Shown here piece after piece: positions 9,931 through 18,539 of a DNA stretch of 32,601 nt; position 1 is the stretch's first letter, and the number at the start of each line of letters is the position of its first letter. Both the position numbers and the translations under genes were made by a program. Under the pieces are notes generated by a model. The model was given only the letters and a program-made list of their open reading frames with translations. It had not been told where the DNA came from and made no database searches. This stretch comes from Chloroflexota bacterium (GTDB lineage Bacteria > Chloroflexota > Limnocylindria > Limnocylindrales > CSP1-4). The DNA is taken from assembly GCA_003171035.1 (NCBI GenBank), contig PMXR01000072.1, positions 1 to 32,601 of the forward strand, given 5' to 3'.

Positions 9931-10322
9931 AGGCTGTGGATGTCGAAGCGCTCCGTAGCCGCCTGACTCCACTCCAGTTCGAGGTCACCCAGAACGCGGC
10001 CACGGAGCGGCCGTTCACCGGCGCCTACTGGGACAAGCGCGACGCCGGCTCATACCGGTGCGTGGTCTGCGGTGAGGTCCTGTTCACCTCGACCGAGAAG
10101 TTCGATGCCCACTGCGGCTGGCCGAGCTTCTACGACGTCGTCGACAAGTCGAAGGTCATCTCCCGGCCGGACAGCACCCTGGGCATGCGTCGCACCGAGG
10201 TGGTCTGTGCCAACTGCGGGGCGCACCTGGGGCATGTCTTCGATGACGGGCCCAAACCGACCGGCTTGCGGTACTGCATCAACTCCGCCTCCATCGACTT
10301 CCTGGAGGGATCCGCCGAGTAG
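9927..10322 (+). CDS. msrB: Peptide-methionine (R)-S-oxide reductase
   Basis: [31 protein letters not shown], catalytic [11 protein letters not shown]; zinc CxxC pair; ATGA overlap with the LLM gene. Confidence 0.97.
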   Translation: MKAVDVEALRSRLTPLQFEVTQNAATERPFTGAYWDKRDAGSYRCVVCGEVLFTSTEKFDAHCGWPSFYDVVDKSKVISRPDSTLGMRRTEVVCANCGAHLGHVFDDGPKPTGLRYCINSASIDFLEGSAE

Positions 10323-10396
10323 GGACGTTCGTGGCGTAGGCGCGGCCTGCGGTAGACTCCGTTGGTCTGGACCACCCGCCACTCCGAGGCTGCCCA

Positions 10397-11344
10397 ATGA
10401 CTCGTCGAACCTTGAGGTTCCTGTCCCTGCCGCTCGTCGCCGTCATGCTGTCGGCGTGCTCGAGCGCGGCCACTCCCACGCCTGCCCCGACCGCTGCCGC
10501 CACGCCCGTAGCGTCGACCGCGGTGGTCGCGGCCACCCCCACGGCTAACCCCTGCGACAAGTCCAAGCTGGCCACTCTGCACGACGGCAAGCTGACCGTC
10601 GGAACGGACAACCCGGCCTATCCACCGTATTTCCAGCCGCCCGCCAGCGGTAACGCCACCAGCCCGTGGGAGTTGGGCGACCCGACCAACGGCCAGGGCT
10701 TCGAGTCCGCGGTGGCGTACGCCGTCGCCGCCAAGCTCGGCTACTCGCCGTCGGATGTGATCTGGACCGTCGTTTCGTTCGACAACTCGTACACCCCCGG
10801 CGCCAAGCCGTTCGACATCTACCTCGCCCAGGTTTCGTACACGTCGGACCGCGCCCAGCAGGTCGACATGTCCGACGGCTACTACTTCGTGAACCAGGCC
10901 GTCGTCTCGCTCAAGACCAACGCAATCGCGAGCGCAAAAACGATCGCCGACCTCAAGCAGTACAAGCTCGGCGCCCAGCAGGGCACCACTGCCTACGACA
11001 CGATCCAGAACACGATTGCGCCGACGAATGCCGCCGCCGTCTACAACAGCAACGATGCGGCCATCCAGGCGCTCAAGGCCAAGCAGATCGACGGTCTCGT
11101 GGTCGACCTGCCGACGGCGTTCTACATCACCTCGGCACAGCTCGACGGCAGCGTCATCGTCGGCCAGTTCCCGGCCGCGACCGGCGCCTCGGCCGAGCAC
11201 TTCAGCATCGTCCTGCCCAAGGGCAGCGGAGTGACGACGTGCGTCAACTCCGCCCTGGCTTCGATGAAGGCCGACGGTTCGCTCGACCAGATCACCAAGG
11301 AGTGGCTGTCCGACAAGGCCAGCGCGCCGATCATCAGCCAGTAG
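10397..11344 (+). CDS. Amino-acid ABC transporter substrate-binding lipoprotein (SBP family 3)
   Basis: Signal peptide and LSAC lipobox, Thr/Pro/Ala linker, then LTVGTDNPAYPPYF and QQGTTAYDTIQ; followed by permease and ATPase. Confidence 0.93.
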   Translation: MTRRTLRFLSLPLVAVMLSACSSAATPTPAPTAAATPVASTAVVAATPTANPCDKSKLATLHDGKLTVGTDNPAYPPYFQPPASGNATSPWELGDPTNGQGFESAVAYAVAAKLGYSPSDVIWTVVSFDNSYTPGAKPFDIYLAQVSYTSDRAQQVDMSDGYYFVNQAVVSLKTNAIASAKTIADLKQYKLGAQQGTTAYDTIQNTIAPTNAAAVYNSNDAAIQALKAKQIDGLVVDLPTAFYITSAQLDGSVIVGQFPAATGASAEHFSIVLPKGSGVTTCVNSALASMKADGSLDQITKEWLSDKASAPIISQ

Positions 11345-11366
11345 CGTCTCGTCGCAACCAATCCAG

Positions 11367-12260
11367 GTGAGCGGACTTCTCGGTCTGCCGACCGGCCCGC
11401 GCGATTCCGGGGAGCTCCTGCGCCTCGAGTCGAGCGGGCCGCCTGCCGCCCGGCCGCGGCTGAACCGAGCCGCCGTCAAGTCGAGTTCCATCGCCCTCGT
11501 CAGCAGCGTGATCTTCTTCACATTGCTGGCGATGGTGATCGTCAACGCCCCCGGCTGGCCGGCGGTCCAGGCGTACTTCCTGGACTCGCACTGGTTCTTC
11601 TATGCCCTGCCAAAAGTCGTCGACGCCTTCTGGGTGAACGTCAGGCTCTTCATGATCGCCGAGGTGCTGATCCTGATCCTGGCCCTGGTGCTGGCGGTCC
11701 TTCGAAGTCTGCCCGGACCGGTCTTCTTCCCGGTCCGGCTACTGGCCACGATCTACGCCGACGTCTTTCGGGCCATACCCGGCCTGCTGATCATCGTGCT
11801 GCTCTGCTTCGGCATCCCCGGCCTGGGGATCGCCGGAGTGCCCACCGATCCGTTCCTGTATGCCGTGATCGCGCTGACCCTGGTCTACTCGGCCTACGTG
11901 TCGGAGGTGTATCGGGCCGGCATCGAATCGATCCACCCCAGCCAGGAGGCGGCCGCCCGATCGCTCGGGCTCACCCGGATACAGGCCCTCCGCTACGTGA
12001 TCCTGCCCCAGGCAGTGCGACGGGTCATGCCGCCGCTGCTCAACGACTTCATCGGCCTGCAGAAGGACACGGTGCTGGTCTCGGTGGTCGGAGTGGTGGA
12101 GGCGTTTCGAGAGGCCTCGATCATTCAGGCCGCTCACTTCAACGCCACTCCGTTGGTGGCCCTGACCCTCGTATTCCTGTTGGTGACGATACCGATGGCT
12201 CGCTTCACGGACTGGCTCGTGGCCCGCGACCGGCGACGCTATCTGGCGAGCGCCCGATGA
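11367..12260 (+). CDS. Amino-acid ABC transporter permease (HisM/GlnP type)
   Basis: GTG start; TM segments and EAA loop ...YRAGIESIHPSQEAAARSLGLTRIQALRYVILPQAVRRVMPPLLNDFIGLQKDTVL. Confidence 0.96.
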   Translation: MSGLLGLPTGPRDSGELLRLESSGPPAARPRLNRAAVKSSSIALVSSVIFFTLLAMVIVNAPGWPAVQAYFLDSHWFFYALPKVVDAFWVNVRLFMIAEVLILILALVLAVLRSLPGPVFFPVRLLATIYADVFRAIPGLLIIVLLCFGIPGLGIAGVPTDPFLYAVIALTLVYSAYVSEVYRAGIESIHPSQEAAARSLGLTRIQALRYVILPQAVRRVMPPLLNDFIGLQKDTVLVSVVGVVEAFREASIIQAAHFNATPLVALTLVFLLVTIPMARFTDWLVARDRRRYLASAR

Positions 12261-13033
12261 GCGGCACGGCTTCGGTCGCCGCGCCCGGGCGGCCGGCCCT
12301 CGAGATCTCCGGGCTGTGGAAGTCGTTCGGCGATCTGCGCGTTCTGCGCGGCATCGACATGAGCGTCGCCGAGCACGAGGTCGTCTGCCTGATCGGGTCG
12401 TCGGGCTGCGGCAAGTCGACGCTCTTGCGTTGCGTGAACCTGCTGGAGCCGATCGACGGCGGCCGCATCACCGTCGAGGGCGAGGAGATCACGGCCCCCG
12501 GCGTCAACGTAAACCGGATCCGCCGCCGCATCGGGATCGTGTTCCAATCGTTCAACCTGTTCCCGCACATGTCGGTACTCCACAACGTGACTCTGGCGCC
12601 GCAGAAGGCCGCCGGCAAGTCGAAGAGCCAGGCCGAGGCGGAAGCGACCGAACTGCTCGAACGCTTCGGTCTGGCCGACAAGCGCAACGAGTTCCCGGAC
12701 CGGCTATCGGGCGGACAGCAGCAGCGCGTGGCAATTGTTCGGGCCCTGGCAATGCAGCCCGACTTGCTGCTTCTCGACGAGATCACCAGCGCCCTCGACC
12801 CGGAACTGGTGGCGGAGGTTCTCAACGTCATTCGAGAGCTGGCCCGCGGCGGTATGACGATGGTCATCGCCACGCACGAGATGGGCTTTGCCCGCGACAT
12901 CGCCAACCGGGTCTGCTTCCTCGACGGGGGAGGGATCCTCGAGCAAGGACCGCCCTCGGAGATCTTCAGCCACCCGGCCGAGACCCGGACGCAGCAATTC
13001 TTGGAACGGATCATCGAGGCGGGCAGGCTCTAG
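12257..13033 (+). CDS. Amino-acid ABC transporter ATP-binding protein (GlnQ/HisP type)
   Basis: Walker A GSSGCGKST, signature LSGGQQQRVAIVRAL, Walker B LLLLDEITSALDPE; ATGA overlap with the permease. Confidence 0.97.
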   Translation: MSGTASVAAPGRPALEISGLWKSFGDLRVLRGIDMSVAEHEVVCLIGSSGCGKSTLLRCVNLLEPIDGGRITVEGEEITAPGVNVNRIRRRIGIVFQSFNLFPHMSVLHNVTLAPQKAAGKSKSQAEAEATELLERFGLADKRNEFPDRLSGGQQQRVAIVRALAMQPDLLLLDEITSALDPELVAEVLNVIRELARGGMTMVIATHEMGFARDIANRVCFLDGGGILEQGPPSEIFSHPAETRTQQFLERIIEAGRL

Positions 13034-13157
13034 AAGCCAGCCACGGGTCAGAAGCGTGACGATCGCGCGGCCCCGTTCGGATTCGCCGAGCCGGTCCGGG
13101 CTGGGTCTAAGATGAGCGCTGCGGCGTACGTCGGTGCGCGGCGAAGGAGGCGGGACG

Positions 13158-14027
13158 ATGGCGATGGGGATGGACGCGGGAGCCGGATCCGCGGATCAGA
13201 CCGCGGCTGCGCCCAGATCGAAGTGGCCCGGCGCGGACGGTACGCCACTCCACGTCCGCCACTGGGAGCCGGCGGGCGAGCCGTGGGCGCGCGTCCTGAT
13301 TCTCCACGGCATCGGCGAGCACAGCGGCCGCTACCAACGCACGGGCAGGCTGCTGTCGGAGGCCGGTCTGGACGTTGAGGCCTTCGACCTTCGAGGCCAC
13401 GGGCTCTCCGGCGGGCGGCGGGTCTATGTTCGGGCGTGGGACGACTTCCTCGACGACGTCGAGATCCGGCTTGGGGCCTTGCGCCGGCAGGGTGGACCGG
13501 TGGTGCTGTTCGGTCACTCGATGGGCGCGCTGATCGCCCTGACCTACAGCTGCTCGGACCGGCCGGCGCCCGATCTGCTGGTCCTGAGCGCACCGGCGCT
13601 CTCGGCCACGGTGCCGGGCTGGCAACGGGCCCTGGCCCCGATCCTGAGCCGCGTTGCGCCGACCATGGTCCTGTCCAACCCGATCAGCGGCGATCAGCTG
13701 GCGCGCGATCCGGCCGTCGCGGTCGCCTACTTCGACGATCCGCTGGTCCAGCCACGGTCCACGGCAAGGCTTGGGGCGCAGTTCTTCTCGGCCATGAAGC
13801 GTGCCCGCGCCCAGCTGGCCCGGCTCAACGTCCCGACACTCGTGATCCACGGCGGTGCGGACACTCTCGTTCCGACGGCCGTCAGCGAGCCCCTGGCCGG
13901 CCTGCCCGGCGTCGAGCGGCGCGTGATGCCGGATCTCCGGCACGAGACCCTCAACGAACCTGAAGGACCCGAGGTCGTGGCACAGATCGTGGCCTGGCTG
14001 CGGGCCCATGTGCCGGAGCCCTCGTAG
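13158..14027 (+). CDS. Alpha/beta hydrolase, monoacylglycerol-lipase-like (serine aminopeptidase S33)
   Basis: LILHGIGEHSGRY, DLRGHGLSGG, nucleophile elbow GHSMG, Asp in GGADTLV, His in DLRHE; SD AAGGAGG before ATG 13158. Confidence 0.92.
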   Translation: MAMGMDAGAGSADQTAAAPRSKWPGADGTPLHVRHWEPAGEPWARVLILHGIGEHSGRYQRTGRLLSEAGLDVEAFDLRGHGLSGGRRVYVRAWDDFLDDVEIRLGALRRQGGPVVLFGHSMGALIALTYSCSDRPAPDLLVLSAPALSATVPGWQRALAPILSRVAPTMVLSNPISGDQLARDPAVAVAYFDDPLVQPRSTARLGAQFFSAMKRARAQLARLNVPTLVIHGGADTLVPTAVSEPLAGLPGVERRVMPDLRHETLNEPEGPEVVAQIVAWLRAHVPEPS

Positions 14028-14072
14028 GGCAACCACTAGGCGCGATCCGCGGCCTCTGTCACCATGTGCGCC

Positions 14073-15305
14073 ATGAGTGTCGAGATTCTGCCCTGCCCAC
14101 CCGAGAGATTCGGGGAGTTGCTCCGTACCGCCGAGATCGGCTTCAGCGAGGACGCTCCGGACGACCTGATCGAGCGCGTTCGCAAGATCTCCGACCCGGA
14201 GCGCTTTGTCGCCGCACTCGACGCGGGCCAAATCGTCGGCACGTCGGGTGTCTTCTCGGTGAGCCTGAGCGTTCCCGGCGGAGAGCTGCCGACCGGCGGC
14301 GTGACCTGGGTAACCGTGCTGCCGTCACACCGCAGACGCGGGATTCTGCGCGGCATGATGCGGCAGATGATCGACGACTGCCACGCCCGCAACGAACCGC
14401 TGGCGATGCTGTGGGCGTCGGAAGCCTCGATATACCAGCGCTTCGGGTACGGTCTGGGGACATGGTCGATGAACCTCGAGGCCGAAACGATGCAGGTCAG
14501 GTTCGCCGGCGATCCGGCCGGCACAGGCTCGTTCCGCATGATCCCGGCCGGTGAAGGCATGGATCTGGTGGCGCCCGTATACGACGCCGCGAGATCTCAA
14601 CGGGCCGGCTTCCTGGGCCGGACCCCGGACTGGTGGGTGGGGCAGCTGCCTCGAACCGACAAAGATGCCCACGGGGGCGAGGCCAGACGCCTCGTGGTCT
14701 ACGAAACCGAGTCGGGCGTCGAGGGCTACGCCGTCTACAAGACCAAGCCCGACTGGGGCGTTCGCGGTCCGAACGGCACGCTCACCGTAGATGAGGCGGT
14801 AGGATCGACGACCCGCGGGACTCGGGAGATCTGGCGGTTCCTGTTCGGCGTGGATCTGGTTCGGACGCTCAAGACGTGGCGCCTGCCGACGGATCACCCG
14901 CTGCTGGGTCTGGTTGCCGAGCCGCGCCGCCTCGGCATCACCCTGGGAGACGGGGTTTGGCTGCGGATCGTCGACGTCAAGACCGCGCTGGAGGGACGGA
15001 CCTACGGTCTGGCCGGAAATGCGACCGGCGGCCTCAATTTCGAGCTGCAGGACGAGTATTGCCCCTGGAATGCGGGCCGCTGGCGGCTCGATGTATCGGA
15101 CGGGCACGGCGTTGCGCAGCGAACGGACAAACCGGCCGATCTGGCCCTCGATGCCAACGCCCTGGCTTCGCTCTTCTTGGGAGGCTTCAAGGCCACCGCT
15201 CTCGCCGCGGCCGGCAGAGTGGGGGAGTTGCGGCCGGGATCCCTTGCCGCCGCGGACGCGCTCTTCCCGACGGTACTTCAGCCCTGGTGCCCTCAGGAGT
15301 TCTAG
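14073..15305 (+). CDS. Eis-like GNAT N-acetyltransferase with C-terminal SCP2-like domain
   Basis: GGVTWVTVLPSHRRRGILRGMMRQMIDDCHARNEPLAMLWASEASIYQRFGYG is the Eis-type GNAT pattern; about 410 aa. Alternative ATG at 14064. Confidence 0.9.
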   Translation: MSVEILPCPPERFGELLRTAEIGFSEDAPDDLIERVRKISDPERFVAALDAGQIVGTSGVFSVSLSVPGGELPTGGVTWVTVLPSHRRRGILRGMMRQMIDDCHARNEPLAMLWASEASIYQRFGYGLGTWSMNLEAETMQVRFAGDPAGTGSFRMIPAGEGMDLVAPVYDAARSQRAGFLGRTPDWWVGQLPRTDKDAHGGEARRLVVYETESGVEGYAVYKTKPDWGVRGPNGTLTVDEAVGSTTRGTREIWRFLFGVDLVRTLKTWRLPTDHPLLGLVAEPRRLGITLGDGVWLRIVDVKTALEGRTYGLAGNATGGLNFELQDEYCPWNAGRWRLDVSDGHGVAQRTDKPADLALDANALASLFLGGFKATALAAAGRVGELRPGSLAAADALFPTVLQPWCPQEF

Positions 15306-15339
15306 CGGTTCCGACTCGTGCGAGCTCGAGCCGTCGACA

Positions 15340-16875
15340 TCAGGAGATAGTCCGGAGCTCAGGCCAGAGCGTGGTCCAGGGCGCGCGCAGTCCGGTGCAC
15401 ACTGAGACGGCGGTACCCTGCTCGCCATTGCTGATGCCGAGCCCGTTGTCGATGTGAGCGACGACGTGGCAGCCGACGAAGAGCCGGCTCCAGTCGGCGG
15501 GTCTCCAGTCACCCACGTGCACCACGATCGTGCGGTCGGCCGGCGGCGGTCCCCAGTACCAGAACGAGTTGTGGCCCGAGTAGACGGGTGGAAGCCCGGT
15601 GCCGAGCAACACCAGCGGGCCGGCCTCGCTGTAGTCGTTGGTCAGGATCACCGCGTGGTCTCGTTCGTCCGCTGGCAGTGAGGCCACCACGTCCTCCACC
15701 GTCGCGACGAACTGCGGCCAGCCGACTTCGTTCGCCGTGTCGGGGACCGTGGCGGGAAGCGTGCTCTTGGCGTATGTGGCGAGCGGCAGGATCGGCAGGG
15801 TCAGGTAGGCGATGAGGGCGCCGGACAACACCGCGGCCGACGCGAAGCTCGTGGCCTTGATACGGCGATGGCCACGGGCCAGCCAGCGGTCGAGGAGGAT
15901 CGCCCCGGCGGCCATGAAGATGGGTATGGTGCCGATCACGTAGTAGGCCTTTCCCCCGCTGATAACGACGAGGAGTAGTGCGATCAAGGAGGCGAGCCCG
16001 ATCGCACGCCACCGAGCCGCCGACTTTGACCTCAGGACCCAGATCAAACCCGCGGCGGTCACCGGGAAGAGAAATGGGCCGGAGAAAAGCCAGAGCAGGG
16101 GCACGATCTGGCCGCGGTTGTCGTCGGCATATTGGGAGATGGCGCGGGCCATCGTGATCTGCGGCCAGCCGTTCAGTGCCTCCCATACGAGGTTCGGAGC
16201 CCAGAGCAGGAGGGCGATCCCGACGGCCGCCCACGCCCACGGCGAACGCACGACGTCCCACCGTCTGGCGAGGCAGAGTCCGGCCGCCAGCCCCGCTCCC
16301 AGGAATAGGATCGTGTCCTTGTTCTCGAGCGCGATTCCGGCCACGATGCCAACCGCCAGCCAGAGGCGCCGGTCACCGCCGGCGAGCAACTTCACGAGCA
16401 GCCAGAGGACGATGGCCCAGGCGAGCAGGTCGGGCTCGGTCGTGGTGTCCAGATGGCCGGCGCCCAGATAGCCGGAAAGAGCGGCCGTGATCGCCGCCAG
16501 GACCTGTGCCCGTCGCGATCCGCCCAGATCACGTGCGATGAGCGCGATCAGGATCACGATGAGCGCCATCTCGATGGCGGGCAGCAGCCGGATGGCCGTC
16601 GGCGAAACCCCGAAGATAGCCACGGACGCGGCGGAAAGCAGCGGAGTAAGGGGCGGCTGGTCGACGTAGCCGAAGGCCGGGTGCTGGCCTGCCACGATGA
16701 AATACATCTCGTCGCCGTGGAAGCCGTAGGCGCCCGATACCGCCATCAGCCCCATGAACATGAGGCCGGCGACCACGAACACCGGCCAGGGAACGGCCGG
16801 GAATGGGAAACGGTGGTGGGCTGCGTCTGCGGTCGGGGCGCTCAGGGCGGTCACGGTCGTGTCCCGGTGGGGCAT
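15340..16875 (-). CDS. GT39-like membrane glycosyltransferase (ArnT/PMT family)
   Basis: From ATG 16875: ...SGAYGFHGDEMYFIVAGQHPAFGYVDQPPLTPLLS...GAGHLDTTTEPDLLAWA, multi-TM. The ORF track start (17121) is over-extended into intergenic DNA. Confidence 0.9.
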   Translation of the reverse strand: MPHRDTTVTALSAPTADAAHHRFPFPAVPWPVFVVAGLMFMGLMAVSGAYGFHGDEMYFIVAGQHPAFGYVDQPPLTPLLSAASVAIFGVSPTAIRLLPAIEMALIVILIALIARDLGGSRRAQVLAAITAALSGYLGAGHLDTTTEPDLLAWAIVLWLLVKLLAGGDRRLWLAVGIVAGIALENKDTILFLGAGLAAGLCLARRWDVVRSPWAWAAVGIALLLWAPNLVWEALNGWPQITMARAISQYADDNRGQIVPLLWLFSGPFLFPVTAAGLIWVLRSKSAARWRAIGLASLIALLLVVISGGKAYYVIGTIPIFMAAGAILLDRWLARGHRRIKATSFASAAVLSGALIAYLTLPILPLATYAKSTLPATVPDTANEVGWPQFVATVEDVVASLPADERDHAVILTNDYSEAGPLVLLGTGLPPVYSGHNSFWYWGPPPADRTIVVHVGDWRPADWSRLFVGCHVVAHIDNGLGISNGEQGTAVSVCTGLRAPWTTLWPELRTIS

Positions 16876-16956
16876 TGATAGGACCCGACTATAGGCGCCG
16901 GAGCCAGGCGCTGGGGAGCGATACCCGCGAGCGCCACGCGCCGCGCCGCCCGCAGA

Positions 16957-16984
16957 CGGCAACAACGGCCTGAGCCGTCCGACC
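16957..16984. repeat. Direct repeat copy 1 (28 bp, CGGCAACAACGGCCTGAGCCGTCCGACC)
   Basis: 25/28 identical to 17107-17134, 150 bp away. Confidence 0.75.
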
Positions 16985-17080
16985 CAAGTGGGGAGTGTTC
17001 GTTCGCTCGGTCCGACGAGTGCAGGGCTAGGCGCCGTCCAGTACCGGAGCGAGCGCACCTGAGGGTGCGTGAGCGAGGAG

Positions 17081-17106
17081 CGCGAGCCAAGCAAGCTTGG
17101 CTCGCG
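17081..17106. terminator. Strong hairpin, 12-bp perfect arms CGCGAGCCAAGC-AA-GCTTGGCTCGCG; possible terminator of the small CxxC gene
   Basis: Arms 17081-17092 and 17095-17106 are exact reverse complements. Lies 3' of the minus-strand ORF ending at 17143. No clear U-tract. Confidence 0.5.
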
Positions 17107-17134
17107 CGGCAACAACGCCATGCGCCGTCCGACC
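17107..17134. repeat. Direct repeat copy 2 (28 bp, CGGCAACAACGCCATGCGCCGTCCGACC)
   Basis: See 16957-16984. Confidence 0.75.
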
Positions 17135-17142
17135 GAGCGAAC

Positions 17143-17301
17143 TTAACGTTCGAAGCGGACTGGCTGGTGGTTGCCCGACGGCGCGCACACGTCGCAGAGA
17201 GTCAGGCCATCTTCGATTAGGGCGGCCCGTCGGCGGCCCTGGCCGCCGTGCAATGCGACTACGTGCTTGCAGACCGAGCAGCGAAGCTGTTTCGCGTCCA
17301 T
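17143..17301 (-). CDS. Small CxxC...CxxC putative zinc-ribbon protein
   Basis: MDAKQLRCSVCKHVVALHGGQGRRRAALIEDGLTLCDVCAPSGNHQPVRFER; AGAGG SD upstream of ATG 17301 (ORF could begin at 17334). Confidence 0.55.
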   Translation of the reverse strand: MDAKQLRCSVCKHVVALHGGQGRRRAALIEDGLTLCDVCAPSGNHQPVRFER

Positions 17302-17785
17302 GCGATCGCCTCTGATTGACATGCTGTCACCCATAGACGCGCCTCGGGCAACTCAGCGTTGCCTGGTGGCCGGGGCGTCGGGGGTGGAAGCGCGCAACCG
17401 CTCCTACATAAAGGATCGGCTGACAACCCGCGGCCGAACATGCTACGTGTGCACCAATCAAGGGGGTGACGTTCCTCCACCACCGCCCCAACATGAACGG
17501 ACTAGCCTCGACTGCACTAATGGGGCCTGAGCCTCAACAGCGCCGCCTACGTCAGTTGCCGTACCCGTTGATTGTAACTTTCGCAAACTCGTGTTGCTGA
17601 TCTCGCAAGCAATACCGGGTCACATTTCGGTATTCGCGTCGGGAATTGCAGCTGGCGAACCGAATTGCAACGCTGGGCGCTGCCACGTGCCCCGAGGGAA
17701 CTCGGCCGTAGCCGGCAGCGTCTAGCCCACGTTCGGCAATTCGACCCGCTATTCAGTCGAAGTGCGCCCGATCAAGGAGTGTCCC

Positions 17786-18457
17786 GTGAACCTCAACCCG
17801 ATTGTTGCCCGGCCGCCCAAGCTCGTCGCCGGATTCATTCTCGTCGCGATCGTCGCTCTGGCAGTCGGCTGGACCGCCGGTTCCGTCGCAGCGTCGGGCG
17901 GCACCCAAGCCGCTTCGCCCACAACCGCATCCGGCGGTGCCGCAGGCGGGTACGTTCCCATCACCGGCAACGCCACCACGGGCGCCGACCTGGGCGCTCC
18001 GACCACGTTGAACGGCACGGCAGCGTCGATCGCGTACCCGGTGCCGGGATACAACCAGCTCGGCGTCGCTCCCGAGGGCACCATACTCGCCCAGGGCTCT
18101 GGGACGGCCGACCTCAAGACCGATGGATCCGACAAGGCGGCCGCTCTCAAGAAGGCCACCGACGCGGCGCTGGCCGACGCGCATACCCAGGCGGCCGCAG
18201 TCGCGGCATCGATGGGCGTGCAACTCGCGGCCGTCTATTCGATCAGCACCCAGACAAGCACGACCTACACGTACCCGACGCCGGATTGCGTCATTCCACC
18301 CCTCACCCCCAACAACGGGAGTGGCGTCTCGTCCTCCGGCGGAACGGGCGCCGCGCCGGCCAGCTCGGCGGCGATCTGCTACCCGTACCCGAGCACCACG
18401 ACGCCGACGTCCGGTCAACTGGTCGTCACCCTGGTCGTTGCCTACAGATTCGCCTAG
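17786..18457 (+). CDS. Secreted/anchored SIMPL (DUF541)-like protein
   Basis: GTG start with SD AGGAG; N-terminal TM, then GTILAQGSGTADLKTDGSDKAAALKKATDAALADAHTQAAAVAASMGVQLAAVYSIS...LVVTLVVAYRF, SIMPL-like architecture. Confidence 0.65.
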   Translation: MNLNPIVARPPKLVAGFILVAIVALAVGWTAGSVAASGGTQAASPTTASGGAAGGYVPITGNATTGADLGAPTTLNGTAASIAYPVPGYNQLGVAPEGTILAQGSGTADLKTDGSDKAAALKKATDAALADAHTQAAAVAASMGVQLAAVYSISTQTSTTYTYPTPDCVIPPLTPNNGSGVSSSGGTGAAPASSAAICYPYPSTTTPTSGQLVVTLVVAYRFA

Positions 18458-18539
18458 TGTGAATGCGGGCGATCGCGATCGCGGCCGGTGGAGTCGGTCA
18501 GAATGGCTCCACCCGTGAAGGTTCGCCATTGGAGTTGGG

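Noticed and set aside
10130-11545. 471-aa minus-strand ORF
   Set aside because: Antisense to the strongly supported SBP and msrB genes; Arg/Gly-rich composition typical of high-GC shadow frames.
13107-14231. 374-aa minus-strand ORF
   Set aside because: Antisense to the GHSMG alpha/beta hydrolase; no recognisable motif.
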